A stretch of DNA of 59,440 nt from an uncultured Collinsella sp. (GTDB lineage Bacteria > Actinomycetota > Coriobacteriia > Coriobacteriales > Coriobacteriaceae): NCBI GenBank assembly GCA_902464175.1, contig CABQHZ010000001.1, positions 1 to 59,440 of the forward strand, in the 5' to 3' direction. Below the pieces are notes generated by a model. It made no database searches and was not told the DNA's origin. It was given only the letters and a program-made list of their open reading frames with translations. A program made the position numbers and the translations under genes. Shown one piece after another: positions 44,573 through 53,347 of the stretch; the first letter of the stretch is position 1; each line of letters opens with the position of its first letter.

Positions 44573-45622
44573 CTAGCGAACAACGCGGACGGCAGGACCG
44601 CCCGGCTCCGCCTCGCACACGCGCCCGACAACGGCCGCGATGCGCCCCTCGGCATGCAAGCGACGCGCAAGCCCATCCACATCGGCAGCAGGCGCCGCGA
44701 TGAGCAAACCGCCCGAGGTCTGCGGATCGTACAGCGCATCCAACATGCCCGGCTCCAGGTCCTCGTCGGCAGTCACGCGCGGGCCAAAGAAGTCCTGGTT
44801 GCGGTAGGAGCCAGCGGGGATAATGCCCAGACGCGCCATGTCGAGCACCTGGTCAAAGAGAGGCACCGCCCCCGACGCAAGCTCAATCTGCACGCCCGAG
44901 CCCTCGGCCATCTCGCACGCATGCCCAATCAGGCCAAAGCCCGTAATGTCGGTGCAGCCGTGAAGTTCGAGCCCCTCGGCCAAACGGATCGGGGCCTCGT
45001 TGAGGGTACACATCGAGTCAAACATGGCTGCGGCCTCGTCCTGCTCGATGAGCTCGCCCTTAATGGCCGTGGTGATGATGCCCGAGCCGATCGCCTTGGT
45101 CAGCAGCAGAACATCGCCCACGCGTGCGCCGCTGTTGGCGAGCATGTGGTCGAGTGGCACAAAACCGCTCACGGACAGACCGTACTTGGGCTCGTCGTCG
45201 TTGATGGTGTGGCCGCCCGCGATGGAGCAACCCGCCTCGACGCACTTATCGGCGCCGCCCGCCAGAATCTGACCGGCAACCTCAACGCCCAGGCAACTGG
45301 GTATGCAAAGCAGGTTCATGGCATGGCTCGGCCGCCCGCCCATGGCGTAGATGTCCGACAGCGAGTTGGCCGCAGCAATCTGGCCAAACAGAAACGGGTC
45401 GTCGACCATCGGTGGGAAGAAGTCGATGGACTGCACGAGCCCCAGGTTCTCCCCTACGCGGAAGACGCTCGCATCGTCGGAGGTATCGAACCCCACGAGC
45501 AAGTTGTCGTTATGCACATTTGGCAAGTCGCCCAAGACCTGGGCGAGGGCTCCAGGAGCCAACTTAGCGGCTCAACCGCTCGCGGCAGTCATAGACGTGA
45601 GCTTAATCTGATCGTCAGCCAT
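44573..45622 (-). CDS. selD: Selenophosphate synthetase with selenocysteine
   Basis: Translating from the ATG at 45622 through the in-frame TGA at 45572-45574 gives 349 residues with Sec at position 17 (TAASG-U-AAKLAPG). Catalytic SelD proteins have Cys or Sec at this place and a following Lys. NLLVGFDTSDDASVF is the ATP-binding Asp region, IAAANSLSDIYAMGG and GGHTINDDEPKYG follow. It makes selenophosphate from selenide and ATP for both tRNA-Sec and other selenium uses. The codon context makes SelD dependent on its own pathway. Without readthrough the frame would seem to begin at an internal TTG. Confidence 0.95.
45544..45574 (-). promoter_or_regulatory. Sec UGA codon and candidate SECIS of selD
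   Basis: TGA at 45572-45574 is followed 11 bases later by GGCT/AGCC with a CCTGG loop. The stem is only four pairs, shorter than usual, so the SECIS assignment is tentative; the Sec codon itself is well supported by the SelD active-site context. Confidence 0.55.
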
Positions 45623-45692
45623 CGATACCTCCTCTCATCGGTCAATCATTTCCTCCCAGTATACGCATGAATGCAGGCCCACGGCCGATGCA

Positions 45693-46457
45693 TTAATCGA
45701 GCGCCTGTGCGCGAATCGCCGCGCCGATGGCACCGGCAAAGCGGGCCTGGGGCGAGGTGGTCACCGGCGACCCCAGCAGCTCGCCCAACCGCTCCACAAC
45801 GTAGGCGTTCTCGCACAGACCACCGGTCAGATAGTACGGGGCGCCCGCCGCCTGCCCGGCCATAGTGGCCACGCGCGACACGACACTCTCGATCACGCCA
45901 CGCGCAATGTTCTCGCGCGGCTCACCGCGACCGATCAGGCTGATAACCTCGCTTTCGGCAAACACCGTGCACATGCTGCTGATCTTGGTGGGTTCGCCGG
46001 AACGCGCCAGGTCGGCCATCTGCTGCTGGGAAATGCCTAGGCGGTCGGCCATGATCTCCAAAAAGCGCCCCGTGCCGGCAGCGCACTTGTCGTTCATGGC
46101 GAACTTGGCCACGCGGCCACTTTTAAGCTGAATGACCTTGGTATCCTGGCCGCCCACGTCAATCACCGTGCCGTGATCGCCAAACAGGCGCACGGCACCG
46201 GTGCCGTGGCAGGTGATCTCGGTCACGACCTTGTGCGCATAGGGCACGGCAACACGGCCGTAGCCAGTCGCGACCACGCGAACATCGTCGCCTGTCACGT
46301 CATAGCCGGCTGCAGCGAGCTCAACGCGGAGGCGCTCGGCCGCATCGACCGAGGAGAACCCGGTTGGCTGCACGCACATCCACGCCACCGAACCCTCCCC
46401 GTCGACCACAGCAGCCTTAGCCGCCGTAGACCCGATATCGATCCCGATCCCTATCAT
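45693..46457 (-). CDS. Activator of 2-hydroxyacyl-CoA dehydratase/double-cubane reductases (HgdC/YjiL type)
   Basis: The 254-residue ASKHA ATPase begins GIGIDIGSTAAKAAVVDG and has VIDVGGQDTKV. The [4Fe-4S] cysteines that bridge the dimer are in NDKCAAGTGRFLEIMA and SSMCTVFAESE. Such activators inject low-potential electrons into partner proteins at the cost of ATP. It lies 160 bases downstream of one double-cubane reductase gene; the second reductase (53348-54631) has no activator beside it and probably shares this one. Confidence 0.9.
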   Translation of the reverse strand: MIGIGIDIGSTAAKAAVVDGEGSVAWMCVQPTGFSSVDAAERLRVELAAAGYDVTGDDVRVVATGYGRVAVPYAHKVVTEITCHGTGAVRLFGDHGTVIDVGGQDTKVIQLKSGRVAKFAMNDKCAAGTGRFLEIMADRLGISQQQMADLARSGEPTKISSMCTVFAESEVISLIGRGEPRENIARGVIESVVSRVATMAGQAAGAPYYLTGGLCENAYVVERLGELLGSPVTTSPQARFAGAIGAAIRAQALD

Positions 46458-46512
46458 GGCTCTCTCCCAATCAGCAAGAAAATCAAACGATCAGACACTG
46501 CTGCAACAACGG

Positions 46513-46624
46513 CCCTCTGGCGTCTGAGGTGCCCGAGATTCCGAGCGACAAGCCCGACGAAGCGTACTCAAGGTACGCGAGGAGGGTTGGAGCCGGAAGG
46601 TCGGTTGCCTCAGACGTCAGAGGG
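46513..46624. repeat. 112-bp imperfect palindrome beginning at the reductase stop codon
   Basis: Arms 46513-46529 and 46608-46624 match in 16 of 17 positions. Inside them CCGA ... TCGG and TCCG ... CGGA continue the symmetry, and GCGTAC/GTACGC makes a central hairpin. It occupies the gap between the reductase gene and its activator. It may be a dispersed palindromic repeat or a strong mRNA structure limiting activator expression. Confidence 0.75.
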
Positions 46625-47780
46625 TTTCGATAAAGGCGGCGATGCGCGTCTCGATCTGGCCCATGTCGCCATTGCTGTAGTCGGTCTCGATCTTCATATA
46701 CGGAATACCCGCACCCTCGACAGCCTCCTGCATGCGCGCACTCTCCACGTTAAAGGTGTGGCAGGCCTGCAGCACGCTCTCCACCACGCCATCGACGTGG
46801 TACTTCTCGCACATGGCCAGCGTGTTCTCCATGCGGCCGTCATTGGGCGTCATGACCGAGCAGTTGATATCCAGGTAGCGGTCGGCGATGGCGCGCAGGA
46901 TGTCGGGAGTCTCCGGATCGATCATCATGGCCGCCGTGCGCTCACCCGAGCAGTCGTCCATGCACACGACCACGCCGCCGTTGGACTCGATGGTGCGACC
47001 GATCTTGTTGATCACGCCGCCCACCGGGCAACCGGTGATCAGAATGCGCTTGGCATCCGCCGCAACCGGGCGCTCGCCCGCGTCGTAGGCCTCTCGCAGC
47101 TTGGCAACCTTTTGCTCCAGCTGCTGCGTATAGGCCTCGATATCAAAGCTGAACGTACCGGCAAACATGGTGCTCATCAGGTCGACGCCGCTCATGGCCG
47201 CCGGCTGGTTAGCCTGCAGCGCAAACATCTCAAGCTGGGCCGCACGCAGGCGATTGCGACGACGGACAGCGGCGCGCAGGTCGTCATCGGTGATCGTAAT
47301 ACCGTAGAAGTTCTCGAGCTCCTCCTTGAGCAGGCGGCACTCCTCGTACCAGCCCTCACGCTCATAGGCACGATCGCGGCTCTGCGGAAGATGCAGAATG
47401 TGCGTGCGCTTGAGTTCGTTGAGCAGTTCGTACATCTTCTTCTTGCCGTCGCAGGTGGTCTCGCCGATGATCATGTCGCTAAAGTACGTAAACGGGCACT
47501 TTTGCGAGTAGGCAAAGCCATACGTCGACTTGATGAGCGGGCAGAGGTTTGCCGGCAGCACCTTCTCGGCCTCGGGAATCACCTCATCGGACGTACCGCA
47601 CAGAGCGACACTTGCGGCCCCCGCGGCATCGATAATCTCGAGCGGCGTATAGCTGCACAAGAAGCCGACCAGGCGATTACCCGCCTGCTTATAATCCTTC
47701 ACGCGAATAAACGCCGCCTTGCGCTGCTCGTTGAACTCCTCAAACGTGCGCGGCAACGGCTGCCCCTCGATATCGGCCAT
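46617..47780 (-). CDS. Double-cubane-cluster anaerobic reductase, copy 1
   Basis: The 387-residue product belongs to the HgdB/YjiM branch of the 2-hydroxyacyl-CoA dehydratase family. Cysteine-bearing signatures are LCSYTPLEI, PANLCPLIKSTYGFA, GETTCDGKKKMYE, ITGCPVGG and MDDCSGER. A single-subunit protein with a separate activator fits the double-cubane cluster proteins that carry an [8Fe-9S] cluster and perform low-potential reductions. The physiological substrate of these enzymes is not established. GAGAGGGG lies upstream of the ATG at 47780. It follows the ABC transporter genes by 77 bases. Confidence 0.86.
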   Translation of the reverse strand: MADIEGQPLPRTFEEFNEQRKAAFIRVKDYKQAGNRLVGFLCSYTPLEIIDAAGAASVALCGTSDEVIPEAEKVLPANLCPLIKSTYGFAYSQKCPFTYFSDMIIGETTCDGKKKMYELLNELKRTHILHLPQSRDRAYEREGWYEECRLLKEELENFYGITITDDDLRAAVRRRNRLRAAQLEMFALQANQPAAMSGVDLMSTMFAGTFSFDIEAYTQQLEQKVAKLREAYDAGERPVAADAKRILITGCPVGGVINKIGRTIESNGGVVVCMDDCSGERTAAMMIDPETPDILRAIADRYLDINCSVMTPNDGRMENTLAMCEKYHVDGVVESVLQACHTFNVESARMQEAVEGAGIPYMKIETDYSNGDMGQIETRIAAFIETL

Positions 47781-47857
47781 AGTAGATCCCCTCTCTTGTA
47801 CCGATGTACCTTCCATTAAACAACGAACCCCCGCAATACCAAAAAGGAATCGCTCCT

Positions 47858-48643
47858 TTAGGGAATCGCGTCGATAAGCGCCTGTGTATACGGATCGCTC
47901 GGATGCGCGATCACGTCCTCGGCAGCGCCCTCCTCAACAAGGCGGCCGTGATAGAGCACGCCGATCCGGTCGGACATATGCCGCACCACACGCATATCGT
48001 GCGAGATAAACAGCAAGGCCACGCCCGTTGTGCGTTGCAGCTCCCGAAGCAAGTTGAGCACCTGGGCTTGCACAGACACGTCGAGCGCCGAGACCGGCTC
48101 ATCGCACACCACGAGGCGCGGCTCGCAAATGAGCGCGCGTGCCAGATTAAGTCGCTGGCGCTGTCCGCCCGAAAGATCGTGCGGATAGCGGTCGTAGTGC
48201 TCGGGCAGCAAACCCACCGACGCCAGAGCCGAAAGCGCACGCTCGTGGCGCTCGTCCGCATCGCGCACGCCGGCGATAATCAGCGACTCCTCCAAAATGC
48301 GACCGACACGGTTGCGTGGGTCAAACGCGGTGGAGCTGTCCTGAAACACGAGTTGGATCTCACGGCGATATGGTTTGCGCTCGCGCTCCGACATAGCAGC
48401 CAAGTCATGGCCGCGATAGATAATCGAACCGGAATCCGCGTGCTCAAGCCCACAGATCAGACGCCCGGTCGTCGACTTGCCCGATCCAGATTCGCCGACC
48501 AAGCCATAGACCTCGCCCGGCGCAATCTCAAACGAAAGGTCGTCCACAGCGGTAAACACCTGGCGCTTAAAGCCCGAACCCGACATGGGATAGGTTTTGG
48601 TCAGGTGCGAGACCTTAAGCAGGGCTTCGCTATTTGCAGCCAT
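47858..48643 (-). CDS. dppF: Peptide/nickel-type ABC transporter ATPase (DppF/OppF)
   Basis: From the ATG at 48643 (GAGGAGGGGGAG upstream) the product has 261 residues. Walker A is VGESGSGKSTTGR, the signature LSGGQRQRLNLARAL and Walker B VVCDEPVSALD. It overlaps the dppD stop by 14 bases. It energises import with DppD. The substrate may be a peptide, a metal complex or a ligand for the neighbouring reductases. Confidence 0.93.
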   Translation of the reverse strand: MAANSEALLKVSHLTKTYPMSGSGFKRQVFTAVDDLSFEIAPGEVYGLVGESGSGKSTTGRLICGLEHADSGSIIYRGHDLAAMSERERKPYRREIQLVFQDSSTAFDPRNRVGRILEESLIIAGVRDADERHERALSALASVGLLPEHYDRYPHDLSGGQRQRLNLARALICEPRLVVCDEPVSALDVSVQAQVLNLLRELQRTTGVALLFISHDMRVVRHMSDRIGVLYHGRLVEEGAAEDVIAHPSDPYTQALIDAIP

Positions 48644-49628
48644 GGCACTCCCCCTCCTCGACAAGCCAACACTTCGATCGGTCGCACGCGCTCGCGGCAA
48701 AGAGCGGCGGCTCCTGCGCGCGACAACGCTCCTCGGCGCGCGCGCAACGAGGCGCAAAGCGGCAGCCGCAGGGTATTGCCGTGAGCGGCGGCACCGTACC
48801 CGGAATATTCGCCAGCGTATCGACCCGCTCACCCTCAAGCGGCGGGATGCTCGCGATGAGCCCCTGGGCATACGGGTGGCTCGGACGCTCCATAAGGCCG
48901 CAGGCATCGATCTCTTCTACGATCTGGCCCAAGTACATGACGTGCACGCGCGAGCAAATGCTCGTGACAACGCCCAGGTCATGGCTGATAAACAGCACCG
49001 CCATGTTCTCGGTGCGGTTGAGGTCGCGCAGCAAATCCAAAATCTGCTTTTGCGTCGTCGTGTCGAGCGCCGTGGTGGGCTCATCGGCAATGAGCAGCCG
49101 CGGATGGCCGGCAAGCGCCATGGCTATCATCACGCGCTGGCGCATACCGCCGCTAAAATCGCTCGGATACATATCAAAGCGAGCACCGGCGTCGCGGATC
49201 CCCACGCGCTCCAAAAGCGACAGGGCCTCGGCGCGGGCGTCGCGACGGCTCACCTTGCGATGGGCGCGCACCGCCTCGACCACCTGCGCCCCCACCGTCA
49301 TGACGGGATTGAGCGAGCTCAAGGGGTCCTGGAATATCATGGCGATATCGCAGCCGCGCACCTCGCGCATGGTTTTGAGCGGACGCGCCAGCAGGTCCTC
49401 GCCATCAAACACAATCTGGCCCTCGTAGGCCATCTTCTGCTCATGCTCCAGCAGGCGCATGACACTTTGTGCAAAGACCGACTTACCGCAGCCGGACTCG
49501 CCGACGACGCCCACGATCTCGCCGGCATCGATATGCAAATTGAGCTTGTTAACCGCCTCGAGCGCGCGCCCATCGCGTCCCACAAACGAAATGCAGAGGC
49601 CGCGCACGTCCAAAAGATGCTGAGCCAT
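48630..49628 (-). CDS. dppD: Peptide/nickel-type ABC transporter ATPase (DppD/OppD)
   Basis: The 332-residue ATPase has Walker A VGESGCGKSVFAQ, signature FSGGMRQRVMIAMAL and Walker B LIADEPTTALD. The C-terminal oligopeptide-type extension contains CRFAPRCARAEERC, a Cys-rich segment that in this family can hold an Fe-S cluster. AGGAGG precedes the ATG. Confidence 0.93.
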   Translation of the reverse strand: MAQHLLDVRGLCISFVGRDGRALEAVNKLNLHIDAGEIVGVVGESGCGKSVFAQSVMRLLEHEQKMAYEGQIVFDGEDLLARPLKTMREVRGCDIAMIFQDPLSSLNPVMTVGAQVVEAVRAHRKVSRRDARAEALSLLERVGIRDAGARFDMYPSDFSGGMRQRVMIAMALAGHPRLLIADEPTTALDTTTQKQILDLLRDLNRTENMAVLFISHDLGVVTSICSRVHVMYLGQIVEEIDACGLMERPSHPYAQGLIASIPPLEGERVDTLANIPGTVPPLTAIPCGCRFAPRCARAEERCRAQEPPLFAASACDRSKCWLVEEGECHGCK

Positions 49629-49631
49629 GGG

Positions 49632-50459
49632 CTAGTCCTCCTTTGTCTTGGGATCGAGGGCGTCACGCAGGCCATCGCCGGCCAGGTTGAGCGAAAGCAC
49701 GCTTGCGATAATGGCCGCCGCCGGGAAGAAGATCATCCACCAGGCCTTGCGAATCACATTTTTGCCTGCCTGTAGGATGTTGCCCCAGCTGGCATCGGGC
49801 GCCTTGATGCCCAATCCCAAAAAGGAGAGCGCCGCTTCGGAAAGCACGGCCTCGGCAAAGATAAAGGTGGCCTGCACCAAAAACGGAGCCATCACGTTGG
49901 GCACGATATGCAGCCACACGATACGAGCGGTCGATGCACCCTGCACGCGCAGGGCCTCCACGAAGGGCTCCTCCTTAACCACCATGGCGCGTGAACGAAC
50001 GATGCGCGCCATGCTGGGCGTGTATACGATCGTGAGCGCGATGATGACGTTCCACACGCTCGCTCCCATCATCGCCATCAACGCGATGGCCAGCAGCACG
50101 CCCGGAATGGACATCAGGCCGTCGCAGATACGCATGAGCACGTGATCGAGCTTCTCGTTGTAGCACGCGTAGGCACCGATAACCAGACCGAGCGCACTCG
50201 TCGCAAGTGTGACGGCCACGCCGACGCCAAGCGACACGCGCGCGCCGGCAATTACGCGTGCAAGCAAATCACGGCCAAAATCATCGCAGCCAAAGGGGTG
50301 CGCAGGCGAAGGTGCAGACAGTCGCAGCGCCATCTCCTGCGTATTGGGGTCGACCGTCCACACCAAAGGGCCGACGAGCGCGACAAGCATGATGGCCAAA
50401 AAGATGCAGCCGCCGACTACAAACCCCTTATTGGCAAGGGCCTTCTTAAAGCTTGTCAT
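49632..50459 (-). CDS. dppC: ABC transporter permease (DppC type)
   Basis: The 275-residue membrane protein has an N-terminal helix and the binding-protein-dependent permease core (GVAVTLATSALGLVIGAYA, then EALRVQGASTARIVWLHIVPN as the EAA loop). HPFGCDDFGRDLLARVI is the conserved pre-helix motif of DppC/NikC. The ATG overlaps the dppB stop (TAATG). Confidence 0.93.
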   Translation of the reverse strand: MTSFKKALANKGFVVGGCIFLAIMLVALVGPLVWTVDPNTQEMALRLSAPSPAHPFGCDDFGRDLLARVIAGARVSLGVGVAVTLATSALGLVIGAYACYNEKLDHVLMRICDGLMSIPGVLLAIALMAMMGASVWNVIIALTIVYTPSMARIVRSRAMVVKEEPFVEALRVQGASTARIVWLHIVPNVMAPFLVQATFIFAEAVLSEAALSFLGLGIKAPDASWGNILQAGKNVIRKAWWMIFFPAAAIIASVLSLNLAGDGLRDALDPKTKED

Positions 50460-51412
50460 TACGCATCGCCCCATTTTCGGACACGCGGGTCAAACGCGCC
50501 GTAAGCCAAATCGACCAATAGGTTAATCACCGAGTTCAGCAGGGCGATGACCAGCAGCACGCCTTGGATAACGGGATAGTCGCGCCGCTCGATGGAGCTC
50601 GTGACCAGCTGGCCCAGACCGGGGATGTTAAAGATAGCCTCGGTCACCACCGCACCCGTAATCAGGGCGCCAAAGGAATAGCCGACCGAGGTGAGGATCG
50701 GCAACGCGGCGTTGCGCAGGGCATGGGACAGCACTACACGCACCTCGGAGACGCCCTTGGCGCGCGCCGTCTTGACGCAGTCGAGCTGCATGGCCTCGAT
50801 CACGCTCGCGCGCGTCATGCGCATGAGCAGCGCGGCCTGCACGCATCCCAGCGATATGGCCGGCAGTGCCAGATAGCGCAGGTGCACAAACCAGCCTTTC
50901 GAGAGCGGCACATAGCCGGCCACCGGAAGCACACGCAGCGTGACGGCGAACAGCCACATAAGCATCAGCGCCATCAAAAAGCCAGGTATTGCCACGCCCA
51001 AAAGTGCTACGACGCGCAAGACCGCATCGGTACGCGACCCGTGCTTAAGGGCGGCAATGACGCCGCAGGGCAGCGCGATAAGCAGTGCGATAAGCTGTGC
51101 CAGAATCGCCAGCGACAGCGTAGGTCCAAAATGCTCGGCAATCGCCTGCGTGACAGGCTGATGCATAAAATACGAATCGCCCAGATCCCCGGTCAGCACA
51201 CCGCCCATCCACTCAAGGTAGCGTTGCGGCAGCGGCTCGTTAAGCCCCAGGCTTTCATTGACGCGCTCGATCTGGTCGGCCGAGGCCTCCATGCCGAGCA
51301 TCGAAGAAGCGGGGTCGCCCGGCGTAAGATAGATAATCAAAAACACGACGACCGAGATGATGAGCATCACCGGGATCATCGCGCCGATACGTTTGAGCGT
51401 GTACTTTAACAT
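50459..51412 (-). CDS. dppB: ABC transporter permease (DppB type)
   Basis: The 317-residue protein has six hydrophobic helices. MLKYTLKRIGAMIPVMLIISV opens the chain and YLTPGDPASSMLG follows, both typical of DppB/NikB/GsiC. The EAA-like loop is DCVKTARAKGVSEVRVVLSHA. The ribosome site is weak, so translation may depend on the preceding stem-loop region. Confidence 0.93.
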   Translation of the reverse strand: MLKYTLKRIGAMIPVMLIISVVVFLIIYLTPGDPASSMLGMEASADQIERVNESLGLNEPLPQRYLEWMGGVLTGDLGDSYFMHQPVTQAIAEHFGPTLSLAILAQLIALLIALPCGVIAALKHGSRTDAVLRVVALLGVAIPGFLMALMLMWLFAVTLRVLPVAGYVPLSKGWFVHLRYLALPAISLGCVQAALLMRMTRASVIEAMQLDCVKTARAKGVSEVRVVLSHALRNAALPILTSVGYSFGALITGAVVTEAIFNIPGLGQLVTSSIERRDYPVIQGVLLVIALLNSVINLLVDLAYGAFDPRVRKWGDA

Positions 51413-51447
51413 GCGAGGTTTCTATATCCCCTCTGAACGCGGACAGA

Positions 51448-51490
51448 CCGCGGCGGCCGAGGGGTCAAGCCCCTACGGTCGCCGCTCCAT
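51448..51490 (-). other. Stem-loop between the binding-protein gene and dppB
   Basis: On the minus strand GCGGCGaCCGtAGGGG pairs with CCCCTcGGcCGCCGC around a CTTGA loop. No T-tract follows. Hairpins at this position in ABC operons often protect the upstream binding-protein message and lower expression of the permease genes. Confidence 0.65.
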
Positions 51491-51499
51491 CGATACCTA

Positions 51500-53113
51500 T
51501 TACTCCGGGCGCTTGGCATTCCAAACGATGGCGCCGTCGAGCAGCTCAAAGCCCTCGACATCGGCCTGCGTGCCGGTGATGGCCACGTAATGGCACAGTG
51601 GCTCGATTACCGCGATCTCGTACAGGCGCTCCTGGCACTCGGCCCACTTCTTGGTTGCGGCCTTCTGGTCCTCGGCCGTACGGGTCTCGGCAACCAGCGA
51701 AAGTGCCTTCTCGTCCGAAAGGCCGTAGAAGCCTTTAGAGACGGAGAGCGACTGCGCCGGAATCGGCTTGTAGTTCGTCGATGCCACAAACAGATCCCAC
51801 TGGTCCGGCTTGCTGGAGCGAATATCCATAAAGGTCGCGAACTCATAGCTCTCGACCTCGGCGGTAAAGCCGGCCTTCTCGAGCTGCTCCTGCAGCGCAA
51901 CGGTGGCGTTGTACATATCCTTGTAGTCGGGCGTGGTGAGCAGCCTCACCGTCTCGCCGGCATAGGAGGTCTTGGCGAGTGCCTTCTTGGCCGCCTTGGG
52001 GTCGGCCTCGTTAAAGTATTTTTTGCCGGCATCGGTCGCCCACTGGTCGTTTTCGGGGTTGCCCAGGTTGGGATCGATCGTAAAGAGCTCTTCCTCGCCA
52101 TAGGCAGCCAGAGCGGCAGCCTTGCAGTCGATCGCCATAAAAGCGCACTTGCGGATAGCCTCGTCGGCAAAAATGCCTTCGTTCATGTTAAAGAACGCGG
52201 TGAGGACACCCGCGGTATGCGTGTACAGCTTCACGTCATCATTGCCATCGAAGTCATGGAAATTCTCGGTGGGAATCTCGCCGGCGATATCGTATTCGCC
52301 GGTCTCGAAACCGCTCACGCGCGTGGAGCCCTCCGTGACAAACTGATAGAAAATATCCTTCGTAGGTGCGGAGACCTTGCCGGTGTAGCCCGACGCCTTG
52401 CCCTCAGCAGCCTGATAATCGTCGTTACGTGTCAGATGAATGTACTGATCCTGCTTCCACTCCACAAGCTTATAGGCACCGGTACCGATATAGTCGGCGA
52501 TGCCCGTGTCGCCCGCGGCGTCGATAACCTCGGAGGGAACGATCGCGGGATATTGGGAGTGGTTGCCCAGAATCGTGAGGAAATCCGTAGCGGGCGCGGT
52601 GAGTGTGCAGGTCACCTCGTGGTCGCCGGACTTGGCAAACTGGGCACCGGGGAGCAGGCTCGCCGCGCGATCGTTGACCGTAAGCCAGCGGTTCATCGAG
52701 GCCACGACGTCATCGGGGCCAAACTCCTTGCCGTTGTGGAACGTAATGCCCTCGCGCAGCTCGATGGTATAGGCCAAGCCGTCGTCAGAGACCTTGTAGC
52801 TCTTGGCCAGGACGGGCTGGGGCTCATACTTGGAATCCAGGCCAAAAAGCGGCTCCATGATATTGCAGGCGATATCAACGGTCACGAGCGAGGAGGTGGT
52901 GTGGGGGTCGAGGCCATCGGGGCTGGCAGGCAGAGCAACCTGAAGCTCATCACGATAATCCACATCGCCCGAAGCCGAGCCGGCAGCGCTGCCGGAATCG
53001 CTGTTAGAGCCGCCGCAGCCCGCTAGGCCAAGACCGGCCAGCACAGAAAGCGTGCCAAAACCGGTTACAAAGCTGCGACGAGACATGCCCGCCTGGGTAA
53101 AGACGTTGTTCAT
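51500..53113 (-). CDS. Lipoprotein substrate-binding protein of the ABC transporter (family 5)
   Basis: The ATG at 53113 (AGAGGA upstream) gives 537 residues; longer frames have no ribosome site. The signal contains SRRSFVTGFG, a twin-arginine-like start, and the lipobox LAGC at about residue 33, followed by a Ser/Gly linker. The SBP family 5 fold is marked by LREGITFHNGKEFGPDDVVASMNRW. It captures peptides, nickel complexes or similar ligands outside the cell. Genes dppBCDF follow. Nickel for the hydrogenase is an attractive but unproven ligand. Confidence 0.92.
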   Translation of the reverse strand: MNNVFTQAGMSRRSFVTGFGTLSVLAGLGLAGCGGSNSDSGSAAGSASGDVDYRDELQVALPASPDGLDPHTTSSLVTVDIACNIMEPLFGLDSKYEPQPVLAKSYKVSDDGLAYTIELREGITFHNGKEFGPDDVVASMNRWLTVNDRAASLLPGAQFAKSGDHEVTCTLTAPATDFLTILGNHSQYPAIVPSEVIDAAGDTGIADYIGTGAYKLVEWKQDQYIHLTRNDDYQAAEGKASGYTGKVSAPTKDIFYQFVTEGSTRVSGFETGEYDIAGEIPTENFHDFDGNDDVKLYTHTAGVLTAFFNMNEGIFADEAIRKCAFMAIDCKAAALAAYGEEELFTIDPNLGNPENDQWATDAGKKYFNEADPKAAKKALAKTSYAGETVRLLTTPDYKDMYNATVALQEQLEKAGFTAEVESYEFATFMDIRSSKPDQWDLFVASTNYKPIPAQSLSVSKGFYGLSDEKALSLVAETRTAEDQKAATKKWAECQERLYEIAVIEPLCHYVAITGTQADVEGFELLDGAIVWNAKRPE

Positions 53114-53347
53114 AAAAATCCTCTCATCATTGAACAACCGGACAGATATATGCAAAGCCAGGCAACACCTTGCGGTGCATCGGGGTGCCACCGGCAAAAG
53201 CAACGAATGGGCAAATATCATCCCCACGGCTTCCCCAGGCACCCGATCTTGCCGTTCAAACCGTCGCTCGCGCACAAAGTACGCGGCGCTTCTCTTTCAC
53301 GGCAACCTCGGGCACCTTGGAAACCCGTTTACCTTATTGGACTAGAC

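Noticed and set aside
53114..53275. Longer N-terminus of the SBP lipoprotein
   Set aside because: The ATG at 53113 has a ribosome site and is followed by a proper signal peptide with lipobox; the extra residues would bury the signal.
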